Shown here: in pieces, positions 22,637-35,373 of the stretch
How the letters are laid out: the number at the start of each line of letters is the position of its first letter
Numbering within the stretch: the first letter of the stretch is position 1
DNA from: Acheta domesticus
Lineage: Eukaryota; Arthropoda; Insecta; Orthoptera; Gryllidae
DNA length: 64,000 nt
Assembly: GCA_031308135.1 (NCBI GenBank)
Contig: JAHLJT010009436.1
Span: 117,214,416 to 117,278,415 of the forward strand
Reading direction: 5' to 3'
Notes under the pieces: generated by a model
Told to the model about the DNA's origin: nothing
Databases searched by the model: none
Seen by the model: only the letters and a program-made list of their open reading frames with translations
Position numbers and translations under genes: made by a program

Positions 22637-24253
22637 CCTTTTAGCGACCGAGTTTTTTTCCTTCTGCACTCCGTGCGGTACCGACTTTTTTAAATAGACG
22701 AATTTGCTTGAACCCCAGTGGAGGTTTAACTGCGGCGAGTGATGGCAGCTACCCCCAAGTATTGAAAGTCCTTGTTGATAGAGATTTAAAGGGATTAACT
22801 GAGTAAAACAGTATCAACGTTTCCTCTGCAAAATCAAGTAATATTATTTTGAGCAATGATCTTTTTCATTTTTTCTACTAATTTTCATTCTTTACTCCAC
22901 CCACCCTGCCTGCGCAACGAAGTTTTCTGCATTTGATGTTTAAAATGTTTCATAATTTAAAAAATATTTCCCATTTGCAAAGAGGTAACCTACATAATAC
23001 TTTATGAAAATTAATTACAAAGTTGGAATTTGAAGAAATTATTATACTTTCGAAAAAAATATTTTCAAAATATTTAAAGTAGCTTTTTAGGTTAATGGAT
23101 CTATATAAAACTATCAAAAGTACGATTTTTTCAAATTTTTCAAACTGTTTTGGGGAAAGTAAAAATATGAAAATCATTTCTAAAAATGAAAAAGTATTTT
23201 ATTTTCCTTAATTTTATGATTTTAAGATGGACAGCTTGATCGGAGCTGAAAATGTTAAATTATATTGGCTTGGAATATCTTCCAGACTGGATCCAGACTG
23301 GACACAGATGCACAGTCACTGTCACTGTCCAAAATTAACTCAATTTCACGTGTTGTTAGCGATTGTTCTCGACAAGTCATTTTTGCTTCAAAAAGCACAC
23401 GACCCAAGCGCAAGCAGCAACTCTTAGTGTTAGCAGAATACGACTGCGATCGCCCAAGTGAGAAGCGTGGGCCGAGGCGGGTTTGTTATGACTGGGGTGT
23501 GTGACAGGAGATAGTAGACAGTGATGCGCTACATATAAGTACAAGAGCGTAAAGAAGAAGGCGCCCTAACAACAGAAAAGCTTTGATAAGCTGACGAGAT
23601 ATTTATATGGAACCACGTCGTTGGTTTATGCCAATACAATAAAATATTAAGACATTGCAAATAATATAATACAATAGATAACAAAATATGAAAACAATAT
23701 ATTTATTGCACTGAAATAAACTTGATTTTACCCTGTTGTTATCTAGTACTGTAGACAAAAATCTTTCTAGCACAATTTAATTATTACATACGAAGTTATA
23801 ATAAAATATTATGGAACAAATTTGTGGAAGTTATATGAACATGCCATACGAAACCCAATTTCCGTTACAAATTGCAAACTGACATAATCTCTTTTGTTCA
23901 TACTGTGGTATGTGATCTTATTATGATTTTATTGCCGTTAAAGTCCCTCCTATGTCCCCAGGTGAATGTTGAATGGCGATCAACATTCTCCTATGTTTCT
24001 CTAGAAGCATGAAAAGTCAGAGCAGCCCACGCTTCCTTTCGCGCTTCAAGACCGTACTCCGTCAACACATCCCTGCCGGATGGCGTAGGCCGGAGCGCCG
24101 AACGTGAGAATCGCCGCGCCGCTGCTTGTCACCCGTCAGCAAGCGATAGATAAGAGCCGACGCACGCCTCCGGAGGTCAAGCGAAAAAGATCCCATTGGT
24201 ACCGCTGGGTTGAAATGCTCTGGGAAACCTCTTTCCCATTAGTCTTTAAAAGG
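22637..24253. mobile_element. Probable non-autonomous piggyBac-like element
   Basis: TTAA occurs at 22633-22636 and at 24254-24257. The ends inside are inverted: ccttttagcgaccgag at the left, and at the right the complement of cattagtctttaaaagg, which begins ccttttaaagac. TTAA duplication with CC-starting inverted ends is the piggyBac pattern. The 1.6-kb interior has no transposase that I recognise. A plus-strand frame at 23265-23504 is Ser/Arg-rich without a known domain. Confidence 0.5.
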
Positions 24254-24257
24254 TTAA

Positions 24258-25712
24258 TTGCGCGCCTAAGAATTACTCCGCGTCGCACGACAGCGAGGGT
24301 CAGCCGACGACGCCAGGACGGCGGCGGCCACTCGCCGCCCCCTACCCTTTGAATTTGTCACGGCCACGTGTCCCGGAGCTTGGGTGGTCGTTTCGTGCGC
24401 ACGGCACCCCCGGTATTTTTCCGCGACGCTCAGAGCCCTCCCCCAGCCTCCCTTGAGATCTCCAGCCCCTCACACCCCCAGTCATTAATAACTGCCCCTA
24501 TTTGACGCAAAATTGAAGCGAGAGGGAGCGATAGCCAGCTTCTCTCTCATTTCTCGGCCTCAAAAACACCCGACGATTGGGCAGAAATAGTTTGAGACGC
24601 ACTACCCTTGCGCCAATAGCCGCCGGAATTAGGCAATGTTCTGGAAGGTTCCAGAATCTTGGGGATAATTTTGGTGGGGCAAAGAAGCTTCGAGGGACTT
24701 CGAGCAGGCGACGCGAGGAGAGAAGCAAACGAGTTGCGTTCGGGGTAGGACGCGAGTAGCGGTCAAGGGGGGACAAGTTGCTTTTGTGGTGGCACTAGGC
24801 GCCGGAGACAGAGTTCGGTTCGTGTTGGATGGACTTATAAAAAACATTGAGTTTTCTTGGGAGAATTTGTGCAAGTTCCCTTTAACAATTGTAGACCGCG
24901 GGGCTGTGTGACGGACAATTGACAGTGAATTGTGCTGTGTTAATATCCGACTTGTGCTCGAATTCGGGACTTTTTCGTGAGATTATTAGATGATTCACGA
25001 ACTCGCTACGATCTCCAAAATACCGTGTGATAGATCGAGAGTGAGGAGATCATTCGTTCGAGCAGACATTACCTAATCATTTACAACAGTGAGCGGACGG
25101 CGCTGTGTGTTGGGCCAGCCCCAGCAGCCCCCTCGCGTATATCTGGTTCAGTCCTGCGCACCACCCCACCCGGGCGGCGCCTCATCGCCCGTGACGACCC
25201 TCGCAGCCAGCTGACGGCCCGAGGTTATTCAACTTTGGTGGGTTGTGCAAGCCGCCTTGCAGAGGCAGTATTTATTTTGCTTTTGTGGTGCGCCCGTGGT
25301 CGAAAGGCATAAACTGTGTGGCGAACAATTTTTGCTAATTACCTTTTGACCGGGCGACGAAGAGAGATTCCCCGGCCGCGCTTGGCCGCCAAGAGGGAAT
25401 TTGCGCAAGGAGAAAATCTTTGTCATTGTAATTGTATTAATTTGTATTTCTTAATTTTAACTTGTGTGTGTGCATGACATTTTTTTTTTGATTTGGGGTA
25501 AAGGGGAGCATGCTTGCCGACGTGATTGGTACCAGTTCATTCGTGATTTATTACTGAATAAATCCCCCATGTTGTTATATGAATGCAATGCTTCTCATTT
25601 GACCCCGACCGCCAGCTTCCTCCATCATCGCCATTTCAGGCCAGACTGTCTGTCGACTGAGCGAGCCGGCTACCCGTCCGAGGCGCCCAACTGAAGACGA
25701 AGGGTAGTCGCA
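24258..25712 (+). other. GC-richer stretch with LTR-like signals
   Basis: No gene. There is a TATAAA at 24836-24841 and an AATAAA at 25557-25562 about 720 bp downstream, between which the sequence changes from AT-rich to GC-rich. This resembles a solo LTR or a promoter-plus-leader of a retroelement, but I found no second copy and no target duplication. Low confidence. Confidence 0.3.

Positions 25713-25740
<28 letters not shown>
25713..25740. repeat. (AT)n microsatellite
   Basis: About 14 AT units. Confidence 0.95.
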
Positions 25741-25743
<3 letters not shown>

Positions 25744-27910
25744 GATGGTACTTCGGCAACATAATCCTTATTATTTTGATGGGACCTGTAAAGGCGCAGG
25801 GGTCTTGGCAGGGAGGAGCCGTGATTCGGGATCACATGTGATATGAATTTCAGCGACACCTTTCTGATAACAAATTTGGATTTATTCCAATCAACAAAAT
25901 TCCCAAATCCAGCAAACACAAATGCACAAGAAATCAAAACATTTATCGTCTCAGGTATCATTAATAAATTACTCAACTGAAATTTATTAGGCCTTTGCGA
26001 ATTGGATCCCTCGCTTACTAAATGTAAAACCATTTACTGCTCAATGAACACACACAACTTTACCATTTTCCCCATCCAAAATGCTTAAATTTATTTTACA
26101 AAATCAGTTTTTCCTTTTTTTCTTGACTGAAAATTATTACGTGAGATCACAATTTTGATTTAAATTTGAATTCCTTGCTTAGTCCTCGACTTGGAACATG
26201 GAAAATATTACTGGTCATTTCCCTCCCCGGTTCTAGTGATTAGTTCTCATTAACTAACATGTCCTCTCGTATTTCCACTTTTCACTTTGCCCAGAATGAA
26301 GCCTTTGATACTTAACGTGCGCCGTCTCCTCGCGCCATCCGACGGGTCTGCTGCGAAGGTCGCGCACACTCGCGCTGCCGCCACCTCGAAAGCCCAGCCG
26401 CTATGCGCCGCCAAGGGCGAATTCCAGCCGGCCACGAGCCCTCTCGCGTCGCCTCCACAGCACGTTCCACCAGGTTCCTCCGTCTTCGTTGCTTCTTGTC
26501 CGGTCCTCGAGTTTTAATACTGTCCGTGCGTTCGTGTACTCGAGCGCGGCCGTCGGCACGTGTCAGTTGCTTCACTACAGTTCTGTGTTCGCACTATCTG
26601 CCGGGTAAATAAAAACTTGATTCACTTTTCTAACTCACTTTTCAAAAACTCGACTTTGTTCAACCTAGCCATTCAATCACAGTACATCTCCTATTACTGC
26701 GTCACGAAATATCGCCTTATTAGCTAGCGAAATTACTGCCGCTATTACGAATACCTTCACTTTCTACAATTCAATAGTCTTTCCGCGAATCTAGCACGTG
26801 TCCGTTTTTGATACCGCCGCTCAGACACCGAATAGGTACGACCGTTCGGTATCGCTGCTCAGACCAGAAGAGTGAAATTCCTTTTCGGTTAGCCGCACTT
26901 CCCCTCTTTTCCTCTCACTACGTGACGTGAGTGGGGGTTTCTCTCTTATCAGCTTGGCCGGTACCCCTTCTGGTCAGTAAGCGCTTCTCCGAACGCGCCC
27001 AGCTTTGCGCGGTCATTTAAATCATATTTCTTCCCTTTCGTTTCTTCCTTGGCTCCTCCCCTCACCATCATCCACTTATCACAATATATAACTGTCGAAA
27101 AGAATCAAAAGGAATATCAACTGCAAAATTCTTATGAATTATTTCAAAATTTGCACAAATTACAATCACAGCAATATCTTCTGTGACAAAAATAAGTTGA
27201 AATTCAACAAATTGAATTAATGAGATTTCTGGTGAGATGAGGAATGCATATAAAGTTATATCAGGGTACAAGACAGAATATAGTACCTTCTGTTTACGAA
27301 AATTGCAGTTAACTATCCCTCAACATATCCTGAATTAAAGATGTAATTTCTTGTACAACATTCACTGAAATTACAAAGAAATATCTTGTATACAATTAAA
27401 ATGAATAAATAGTTTTTGAAAACACATGAGTATTCAAAACAAGGTTCTTGAAAAAATAAAAATACCCTTTATTACAACAGACACCTTTGGTTGACATCGA
27501 AATATGTTTTATATCTTCTCAACAGGCATCCTAAATTTCAATATCTATTTTGAGAGATTTAATTTCACTTAAATTCTTCAACAGTTCATAGCAAATATAA
27601 TTTTATAACAGCTCTGTACTCATGGAACTCGGAACTTACGGAACTCAACTGACTGACAAGCTTTCAACTGACTCACTCAAGTTATCAACTGCACACATCT
27701 GGTGCACTGTTCCGATACATTTTCCCGATCCAAATATTCCCGAAAATGCGGGGGTTTTCTGACAAAGTGAGCCTCGTAGGTAGTAAGGTTCGGTAAACGG
27801 GCTTATTATGAGCTTCATCTCATTGCCTCTCCGTTCGTTAAGACTTTCATTCTTTGATGGGAAAATCTTAACAACTTTTCGATTTTAACATCAATATGGC
27901 GTAAGGTTAA
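25741..27910. other. Unassigned sequence
   Basis: No recognisable gene or terminal repeats. 26280-27060 is GC-richer, with short open frames on both strands; the rest is AT-rich. The right edge meets the foldback arm at 27911. Confidence 0.5.
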
Positions 27911-29480
27911 ACTAGTGGTGCTACAGAATGGCACGGACTTTAGAATTAGTTTTCTATTTCCTTGGGTCTTCACTAGCTATTCGGAATTTCCACATCCTCT
28001 TTCTTGCCAGCTACCATCTATCACCGCCAAAAGTACATTTTTTGTCATTTTCTTAATTTTTCGGTTTCCTATTGGTAGAACGAAAATACTAATTTTAGAA
28101 TATTAAAGAACACAAAAACCTAGCCGTAAATGGCAATTTTCTTTTAAAAAGTATGTGCCGTTTAAGAGAAAATGGCGTTTCAGCGCTACTAAAAATGCGA
28201 AATTTGAAGCTCATTTTCACAGAAAATTTTTGAGTTTTCAAAATACTTTATTTGAAGTTATTTGAAGCACTTACACTCCCAAATATAATAATGTTTACAA
28301 ATTGCTGGTAATGTGAATATTAAAGATGTGAGAGATCCTTTAAAAAAATTACATATGTGTAATTTTTGAAAAAATAAAAAATAAACTTTACGTCATATTA
28401 AAGAGTGCCATTAGCACTATCCGATCGAAAAGTTTGAAGAGTTTTTTAGCCATTTATGTGAAAATGGCGTTTGAGCGTTTCTGAAAATGCGGAAATTTGA
28501 ACTAGTTTTTACAGAAAACGGTTGTGTTTTCGATAAACTTTACTTGACATTAGTTAAAGAACATGTACTCATAAACATAATAATGTGAACAATTCGCCGC
28601 TAGTGTAAATATTAGCGACGTGAGAGACAAGTAAAAAAAATACATTTTTGCAATTTTTGAAAAAACAAAAGAATTGAGCAATACGGCGTTTTTGTCATCT
28701 CATTAAATACATTAGGCACTATACCTACCAAAAGTTTCAAGAAAAAATTTAATTGCGTTTTTGAGAAAATCTCGTTTTTGTAATTTTTTAAAATTGCACA
28801 TATTGCACGCAATATTGCGCGAAAACTACTAAAATTTTCAAAAGAATGTACATGACCTTGAACAAAGAACTCAATTTGGAGAACACATTTATTTGAAGGA
28901 AAAATCTCTATCTTCAATTTTGTAGTTGGGGAAAGACGCCGAAAAAAATTCAAACTTTCACAATTTTCGAAAATTCAGAGTTATCCGTGAAAATCGGACC
29001 TATGCCATGTTAATAAGTGTATTTTACTCTATTCATACAATAAATTTAAAGAAAAAAATTGGAGCAGTTTTTGAGAAAATTTTGAAAATCTCCGGGGGGC
29101 TTTATATAAAGTACCCCCAAATTTTGAAAAATCTGTTTCAAAATCTCAAATCTTCAACTAGAACCGGGGAATATCCATTTTGGAAGAAATCGTACGTATG
29201 GTTTAGGCGCTAGCAGTGTTTACAGACGGACAGACGGACGTTTTCCTTTCAATTGGTTTTTCGGTATCATGGACCTAGAAACAGGGTTTCTAGCTACACC
29301 ACGTGTTAGGGGATTTTTTTTCTTAATTTAGCAACTGGTTTTATCCACTTTTTCGTTTTCACGGCCCGACAATTAATTTTTTTCCGCCGAAAATTCGCCA
29401 TTTTTTCGTGCAGCAATACATAACTTTCCCTATACTACGTATAACACTCCGTGTATACGTACGTATACGGGAAAGTAAAA
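27911..29480 (+). repeat. Left foldback arm with internal 300-bp repeats
   Basis: Contains about four diverged units with periods near 295-310 bp. The recurring landmark (t)tgagaaaatsscgttt-like starts at about 28164, 28458, 28761 and 29070. Each unit also has a gtgagaga word and an aaaagttt-aag(a) word before the next landmark. No coding content. The inner end is a hairpin at about 29410-29475. Confidence 0.7.
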
Positions 29481-29734
29481 ATTGTATGTATGTACTACGC
29501 AACAACCCGTGAACGGGCTCAGGCCTACCGGTGACGTCCCTGCCTCGCGGCCATGGGTCACCAGCCAGTGCAAAACAATAGAACTGAATCTGAAAAAAGA
29601 TAAACTTGATTAATTGAACACACAATTTCCAATGCTCGTACCACGTTCTTGGTCAATTCTACTAACAACAATGCACTACATACCTCCAAACATCCTCCTA
29701 CATACCTCCTCCCTACTACGGCAATTAGGAAAAA
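29481..29734. other. Spacer between left arm and BEL/Pao remnant
   Basis: Short unassigned sequence, GC-richer at 29505-29575. No LTR edge was found. Confidence 0.4.
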
Positions 29735-32500
29735 TCGTAGGGAAAAGGGTAGGCGGGCTGATCTTTTTGGATCGAAACCACATTCAAGCGAGGAATAGTA
29801 GAGCCTGTCAGGGGAGCAATTCTAGATTTGGAGCACAAGTGGCTGTGCATACCAGATGCAGAATCATAATTAACAAGATACGGTACAGCCCCATAAGCCT
29901 TATGAGGAGCATCACAAAATTCTACCAGGTAAGACGGGAGGTTGGCATGGGGTAACACCTTGCGCGGGAGTATGATTGATGGTAGTAACTCAATCTCATT
30001 CAATAAAGAATGACAGTAATAAGTGAGTCCAGTATCAAGAGGAGTATCTCATTCTAAATGCATAGACCACAGTTTTGCAAAAAAGCTTCAACTTTACCAG
30101 GAAAGGGTTCACAAAACCTAATGGGTCATAGACAGAGGCGTTCAGATGCAAAACGAGTTTTTTGTGATACATGGGGAATTGAAAGTGTTTGGATTGGAGT
30201 GTTTGCTGTATGCAATGCGAAGCGTGTCCTCATATGTGTTTGATGTTAAACCTAGTATTCTGGTATAGCGTCCGAGGCCAGGGGCGTGGAAGAGTATTGC
30301 ATTGGGGCGCCGTTTAGTGTGGCAAGAAACAATGAAGAATTGCTATTTACCTTTCTCAAATTGAAATGAGTCCCTTTGAGTACTACTAAAATTCTTTCAA
30401 ACAAGGATGCCGCTTTCTCTGCACTCGCTCCCGAACAGTAAGTCATCTACATAAAAACCATTCCTGATGGCTAAAGCTACTTCAGGATCAGTTTCAGTTA
30501 TCTCCTCAGCTAACTTGTTAAGGCACCTTGTACTAAGGAATGCGGATGGTGCCATGCCATATGTGACAGTTTGCAAAGTAAAAATTTTAATAGGATCCTG
30601 GGGGGTTCTCTCTACACAAAATTCTCTGAAATTTAGTATCAGCATTATGCACCCTGATCATTCTATACATTTTCTCAATATCTGCTGTAAAACAAACATT
30701 GAACAAGCGAAATCTAAGCATAATGTCAAAGCTCTTGTTGCACATTTGGGCCAGCGTAGAGTAGATCGTTGAAACTTAATCCAGAAGATGATTTGACACT
30801 ACAATTGAAGGCCACACGAAGTGGCGTGGTATTTGATTGTGGATGGAACACACAAAAATGAGGTATAAAATAAAAGGGAGGTTCCATCTTACTAACGCAT
30901 TCAACTGCATACCCCAATGCAATATATTCTTGCATGAACTTGGTATAATTATTCTTTAGCACTCCATCTTTTGCACACCTGCTTTCTAATGCAAGTAAAA
31001 ACTGCTTGGCTACATAATATGAATTACCTAATAAATATGTAGGACGTTTGAAAGGAAATGAGACACAAAATTGCCCATTCTCTAACCTGAAGATCTCATC
31101 GTTAAACTTTTGTTCACAAGGGTGATCAAAGTCTGAGATGTTTTCATCACTAGACGGCAAAATCTTCTCAGAATTCCAAACATTCTCATAATCATTGACT
31201 AAGGAGGGAGAATGTGCAGTCAAGAAAAAACACTGATCTCGGGGTGGCCCACATGGGAACACTGTGGGCAACCGATCCTCCACAATGACATTTCCTAACT
31301 CAGTATCAAGAATAAAAATATTTGAACAATGGCTGCTCTTCTTAGTATTAAGCACTTGAAAAAATAAAGAAGAGCTTAATAAAATGTCTAATTTTCGAGA
31401 AAGAAAAAATTGATCATCAGCCAGTTTTAGACCAGCAGGCAACTTCAGGGCAGCTAAATTTATGCTCCTTCTTGGGGTGGATTTCGGTATAGCTGGAACC
31501 ACTAAACATTCTATTGCCCTTTTCCAATTACAACATCGCGAGGAGACTAACAATTGAACTCTAGCATTTGGGCCAGAAGTAAGTGCATTAATAGAGTGAA
31601 TGGTAGCATCATGCCTTATCCGCTTAAGGCGGAGGGCTTGAACCAGTGACTCGGTGATTAAGGACATTTCACTGCCAGAATCTAGTAACGCATTGATGGC
31701 AGGGATTGACCCAATTCGTTTGTTGCATTCACAATGGCTGTAAGAAGGAGAGAACCAATTTTGTAGAACTGGCTAAAACCCAAGTGTGATAACTTGCTAG
31801 TTTTTTTATCGTGTGCTTGCTTTGTAGTATTCAGGGTGGTAGATACTGGTCCAGCAGAGGTATTGGGCGCACTACCAGAGAGAGGTGGAGTCACACTATG
31901 GACATTTTGTATTGCTCTTTGTGAAGAAAATTTATGAAGCATTGAATGGTGGTTCTTACCACATATTTTACAACTTCGCTGAGAGCAATGATGAGAAGGA
32001 CCTTTCTATCAAGGCAGTTGTGGCAGAGTTGATGAGAAGACATGAAATCCCATCTCTGCTGGACAGCCAAGGTTCGAAAACGAGGGCAGGTGAAAAGTTG
32101 GTGCTCTCCAGAACAGCAAGCTATGCAGGATTGAGAACTGGAGCCTGGTGACCCAGCTTCCAGCTGAAACACTTATTTGGTAGGTGCAGACTGTGCAGGG
32201 CACTTTTATTTGTAAACTGTAACAGAAGTCACATCTTTATTAGAACGAGGTGCAATGTCAAGGGCTCTTGCCCGTAGCGAAAGGAAATCTAAAACATTCT
32301 GCAAAGGAACAATATCAGATTTTGTCTTAGCAAGGAGAAATGCTTCCCTTGTTTTATTGTCTAACTTGCTGAGCACTAAAAATTGCAAAATTATCTCAGC
32401 CAAAGGGACTGTAGTGGAAACAGCTGAGAGGTTAGCCAGTGAGATGTTACTACAGTGTGCAATTCTCATAAGCAAGAGGCATTACCATTTTTTAGGGCAG
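29735..32500 (-). pseudogene. BEL/Pao-type gag-pol remnant
   Basis: Minus-strand fragments in the Pao order. At 32475-32206 is a gag piece (VLSKLDNKTREAF and LDFLSLRARALD). At 32172-31891 is a Cys/His motif (CIACCSGEHQLFTCPRF). At about 31700-31640 is a protease motif NALLDSGSEMSLI. The frame 31667-30726 (313 codons) carries the protease remainder and the start of RT (LRVAFNCSVKSSSGLSFNDL). At 30645-30397 is RT with FYVDDLLFG. At 30003-29725 is a downstream RT/RNase H piece (LVEFCDAPHKAYGAV). Stops and frameshifts separate the blocks, and the integrase is absent. No LTRs were identified. Confidence 0.85.
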
Positions 32501-33544
32501 AAAAGGAGAATAGAGCTTGAATATGCTCCCCTAAAATTTTTGATTTATTAATGTATTAAAGATTTATTAATAGATTCTATTTCAGAGTTTTAAACATTAC
32601 CAAAACGACACATTTTAATATTATATTGATGCACACAAGCTATTTTGGACCTGAAGCAATTGCTATCGTTATCTTAAAAGGTAAACAAAGTTTTTACAGC
32701 GGTAAAAAGGTAAATAAAGTGAAGGCGATAAACATCTGGGATTGGTTTAATTTGAATATATCCTTGCTTAGCATTGACTACTTACGACACGGACAGACAT
32801 GAGTGAAATAGTCACAAAAATACAGGTAATACATGCAAATATACAGGTAGATTTTTTTTCCTGGCAAGAAAAGTGTCATGAATGCAGTGTTTGATTCCTT
32901 AGCTCAATTGGTAGAGATGTCTGCATAACGGAAGTCCTGAACTCGGATCCACGAGGTACAAATATTTGCTCTTTGTGACAATCAATTTTTAGTATGATTA
33001 TGTGGTGTATTAGTAGTTTCATAGTCATGACTAGAAACTCATTTGATAGAGCGTGATTTCCATGCACTATCAAGTGCTCAAATATGCATGCAAACATGAG
33101 CCAAATATGCACAATCTAATTTTATTTTATTTAAATTTTTAGTTACATTGACTTTTGCAAAAGTGAAAAATTGTGATCAATTTTTCTAAATTGTTCTATG
33201 TCAAATTCATTATTTTGTCCGTAAAAATGTTTTTGAATGCAGAAAATGACCTTTTTACGTCACAAGATGTAATTGGAGCATACTTCAAAGACAAAATCTA
33301 AGCAAATGTAAGATCAATCCTGCATTTTCTGATTTTTCACCACAAATAATGTTTTTTTTACATTTTTGAGAAATTTCAAGACACAATTTAAATTTAACAC
33401 TTAATGTAATTTGTACAGTAATGTAAAGTATGCAGTCTCACCGATATCTCCAAACATTAATTCCAGACACATTAATTGCTTCAACAATTTATAATGTCTC
33501 CATCAGAGGAAGACGTACTGATTCTAATTTCTGAAGATAAAGAA
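32501..33544. other. AT-rich spacer with one tRNA-like stretch
   Basis: No ORF of note. The tRNA-like stretch at 32888-32970 is listed separately. Otherwise I see nothing. Confidence 0.5.
32888..32970 (+). pseudogene. tRNA-like sequence (Met-like head of a SINE or tRNA pseudogene)
   Basis: TTAGCTCAATTGGTAGAG is a good tRNA D-arm/A box. TGCATAACG about 10 bp later resembles an anticodon loop with CAT, followed by a degenerate T arm (GAACTCGGATCC). The acceptor stem cannot be closed convincingly. Most likely a SINE head or tRNA pseudogene. Confidence 0.5.
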
Positions 33545-35373
33545 TACTATAACTTTCCCGTATACTATAACTTTTACGTAAATACGGAGTAACATACGTA
33601 GTAAAGGGAAAGTTTTGTAAAGCTGCGCGAAAAAAACGGCGAATTTTCGGCGGAAAAAAATCATTGACGGGCATAAAGAAAAAGTGGATAAAACCAGTTG
33701 CTAAATTAAGAAAAAAAATCCCCTAATACATGGTGTAGCCAGAATCCCTCTTTTGTGGGTCCTTGATACCGAAAAACCAATTGCAAAGAAAACGTCCGTC
33801 TGTCCGTCCGTCCGTCTGTCCGTTCGTCTGTGAAGACTACTGGCGCCTAACCCATAGGTACAATTTCTTCCAAAATGGATATTCCTCGGTCGATCTTGTT
33901 TTAGTCGAAGCTTTAAGATTTTCAAAACGATTCTTCAAAAGTTGGGAGTACTTAACATGAAGCCTTCCGAACATTTTCAAAATTTTCTCAAAACCGACTC
34001 CAATTTTTTTCTTTAAATTTATGGTAAGAATAGAGTAAAATACACTTATTAAGATGGCATAGGTCAGTTTTCACGGATAACTCTGAATTTTCGAAAATTG
34101 TGAAAGTTTGAATTTATTTTCGGAGTCTTTCTCCCACTACAAAATTGCAGATAGAGATTTTCCTTCAAATACAATATGTTCACCAATGTGAGTTCTTTGT
34201 TTAAGATCAGGTACATTGTTTTGAAATTTCAGTAGTTTTCGCGCAATATTGCGGGCAATATTTGCAATTTTAAAAAATTACAAAACCAGATATTCTCAAA
34301 AACGGCTCCACATTTTTTCTTTAAACATTTTATACGGATAGTGCTAAATGTGCTCTATGAGATGACATTAATACCACATTGTTCTATTCTTTTGTTTTTC
34401 AAAAATTACAAAAATGTAATTTTTTTACTTGTCTCTCACGTCGTTAATATTTACATTAGCGGCGATTTGTTCACGTTATTATATTAATGAGTACATGTGC
34501 ATTAAATAATGTCAAGTAAAGTTGATCGAAAACACAACCTTTTTCTGTGAAAACTAGCTCAAAATTCCACATTTTCCGAAACGCTCAAACGCCCTTTTCT
34601 CATCATGGCTACAAACTATTTCTTCAAACTTTTTGATCGGATAGTTCTAATTGCACTCTTTGATATGTGTATTTTGTTGTATTTTTTGTTTTTTCAAAAA
34701 TTACACAAATGTAATTTTTTGAAAGATCTCTCACATCTTTAATATGCACATTACCAGCAATTTGCAAACGTAATTATATTTGTGAGTATAAGTACTTCAA
34801 ATGAAGTATCTTGAAAACTCAAAAAATTTTGGAAAAAAGAGCTTCAAATTTTGCATTTTGAATAGCACTAAAACGTCATTTTCTTTAAAACCGCACACAA
34901 TTTTTAAGAGAAAATTTCCATTTATACTTCGGTTTTTCTTTCTTGGCGCACGGGGGGTGTCAATAAAATGGAATATCTCAAGGTATTTCGCGTCGTTCTC
35001 GGGTGTGACGCTAGGAGTCGCATGATCGCGAATGTATCGAGGAGTACTGGTGATCATGCGAGTCCTGGCGGCGCAACGGAGAACGACGAGAAATACCGTG
35101 AGATATTCCATTTTATTAACACACCCCCTGGCGCCAAGAAAGAAAACCCGAAGTATAGGACTAGGTTTTTGGGTTCTTTAATATTCTAAAATGAATATTT
35201 CCGTTCTACCATTAGGAAACCGAAAAATTAAGAAAATGTCAAAAAAATGTAGTTTGGTCGGCAATAGATAAGAGCTGGCAAGAGTATGTGGTAATTCCGA
35301 ATAACTAGCGCAGATCCAAGGAAATAGAAAACTAATACGGGAAGGTCTGTGCCATTCTGTAGCACCACTAGTT
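33545..35373 (-). repeat. Right foldback arm
   Basis: Reverse complement of the left arm with many substitutions and small indels, carrying the same unit structure. It is longer than the left arm because a 235-bp palindrome is inserted at 34923-35157. The inner end is a hairpin at about 33546-33615. Confidence 0.7.
34923..35157. mobile_element. Palindromic MITE, copy 1
   Basis: Starts tatacttcgg and ends with its complement. The arms pair over about 110 bp each, including gaatatctcaaggtatttcg on one side and its complement on the other. The centre contains gtcgcatgatcgc. The left foldback arm lacks this block at the matching position (near 28125), which gives the empty site. Similar peptides read out of both strands are simply a result of the palindrome. 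Confidence 0.75.

Larger units (their letters stand above)
27911..35373. mobile_element. Large inverted-repeat (foldback-like) structure
   Basis: Two arms, 27911-29480 and 33545-35373, are diverged reverse complements over about 1.6 kb. Outermost, ctagtggtgctacagaatgg is shared. Innermost, each ends in a short hairpin with actttccc and gggaaagt. The 4 kb between holds a decayed BEL/Pao fragment. The arms consist of diverged internal repeats, as in foldback/Galileo-type transposons. I found no target duplication at the outer ends, so two independent insertions in opposite orientation remain possible. Confidence 0.6.

Noticed and set aside
25713..25740. Three (TA)n tracts (21.0, 22.6, 25.7 kb) as members of one element
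   Set aside because: Their flanks are only loosely alike; ordinary microsatellites explain them.
34797..35189. Two similar peptides (MEYL-type) read from opposite strands
   Set aside because: A direct consequence of the palindrome at 34923-35157.
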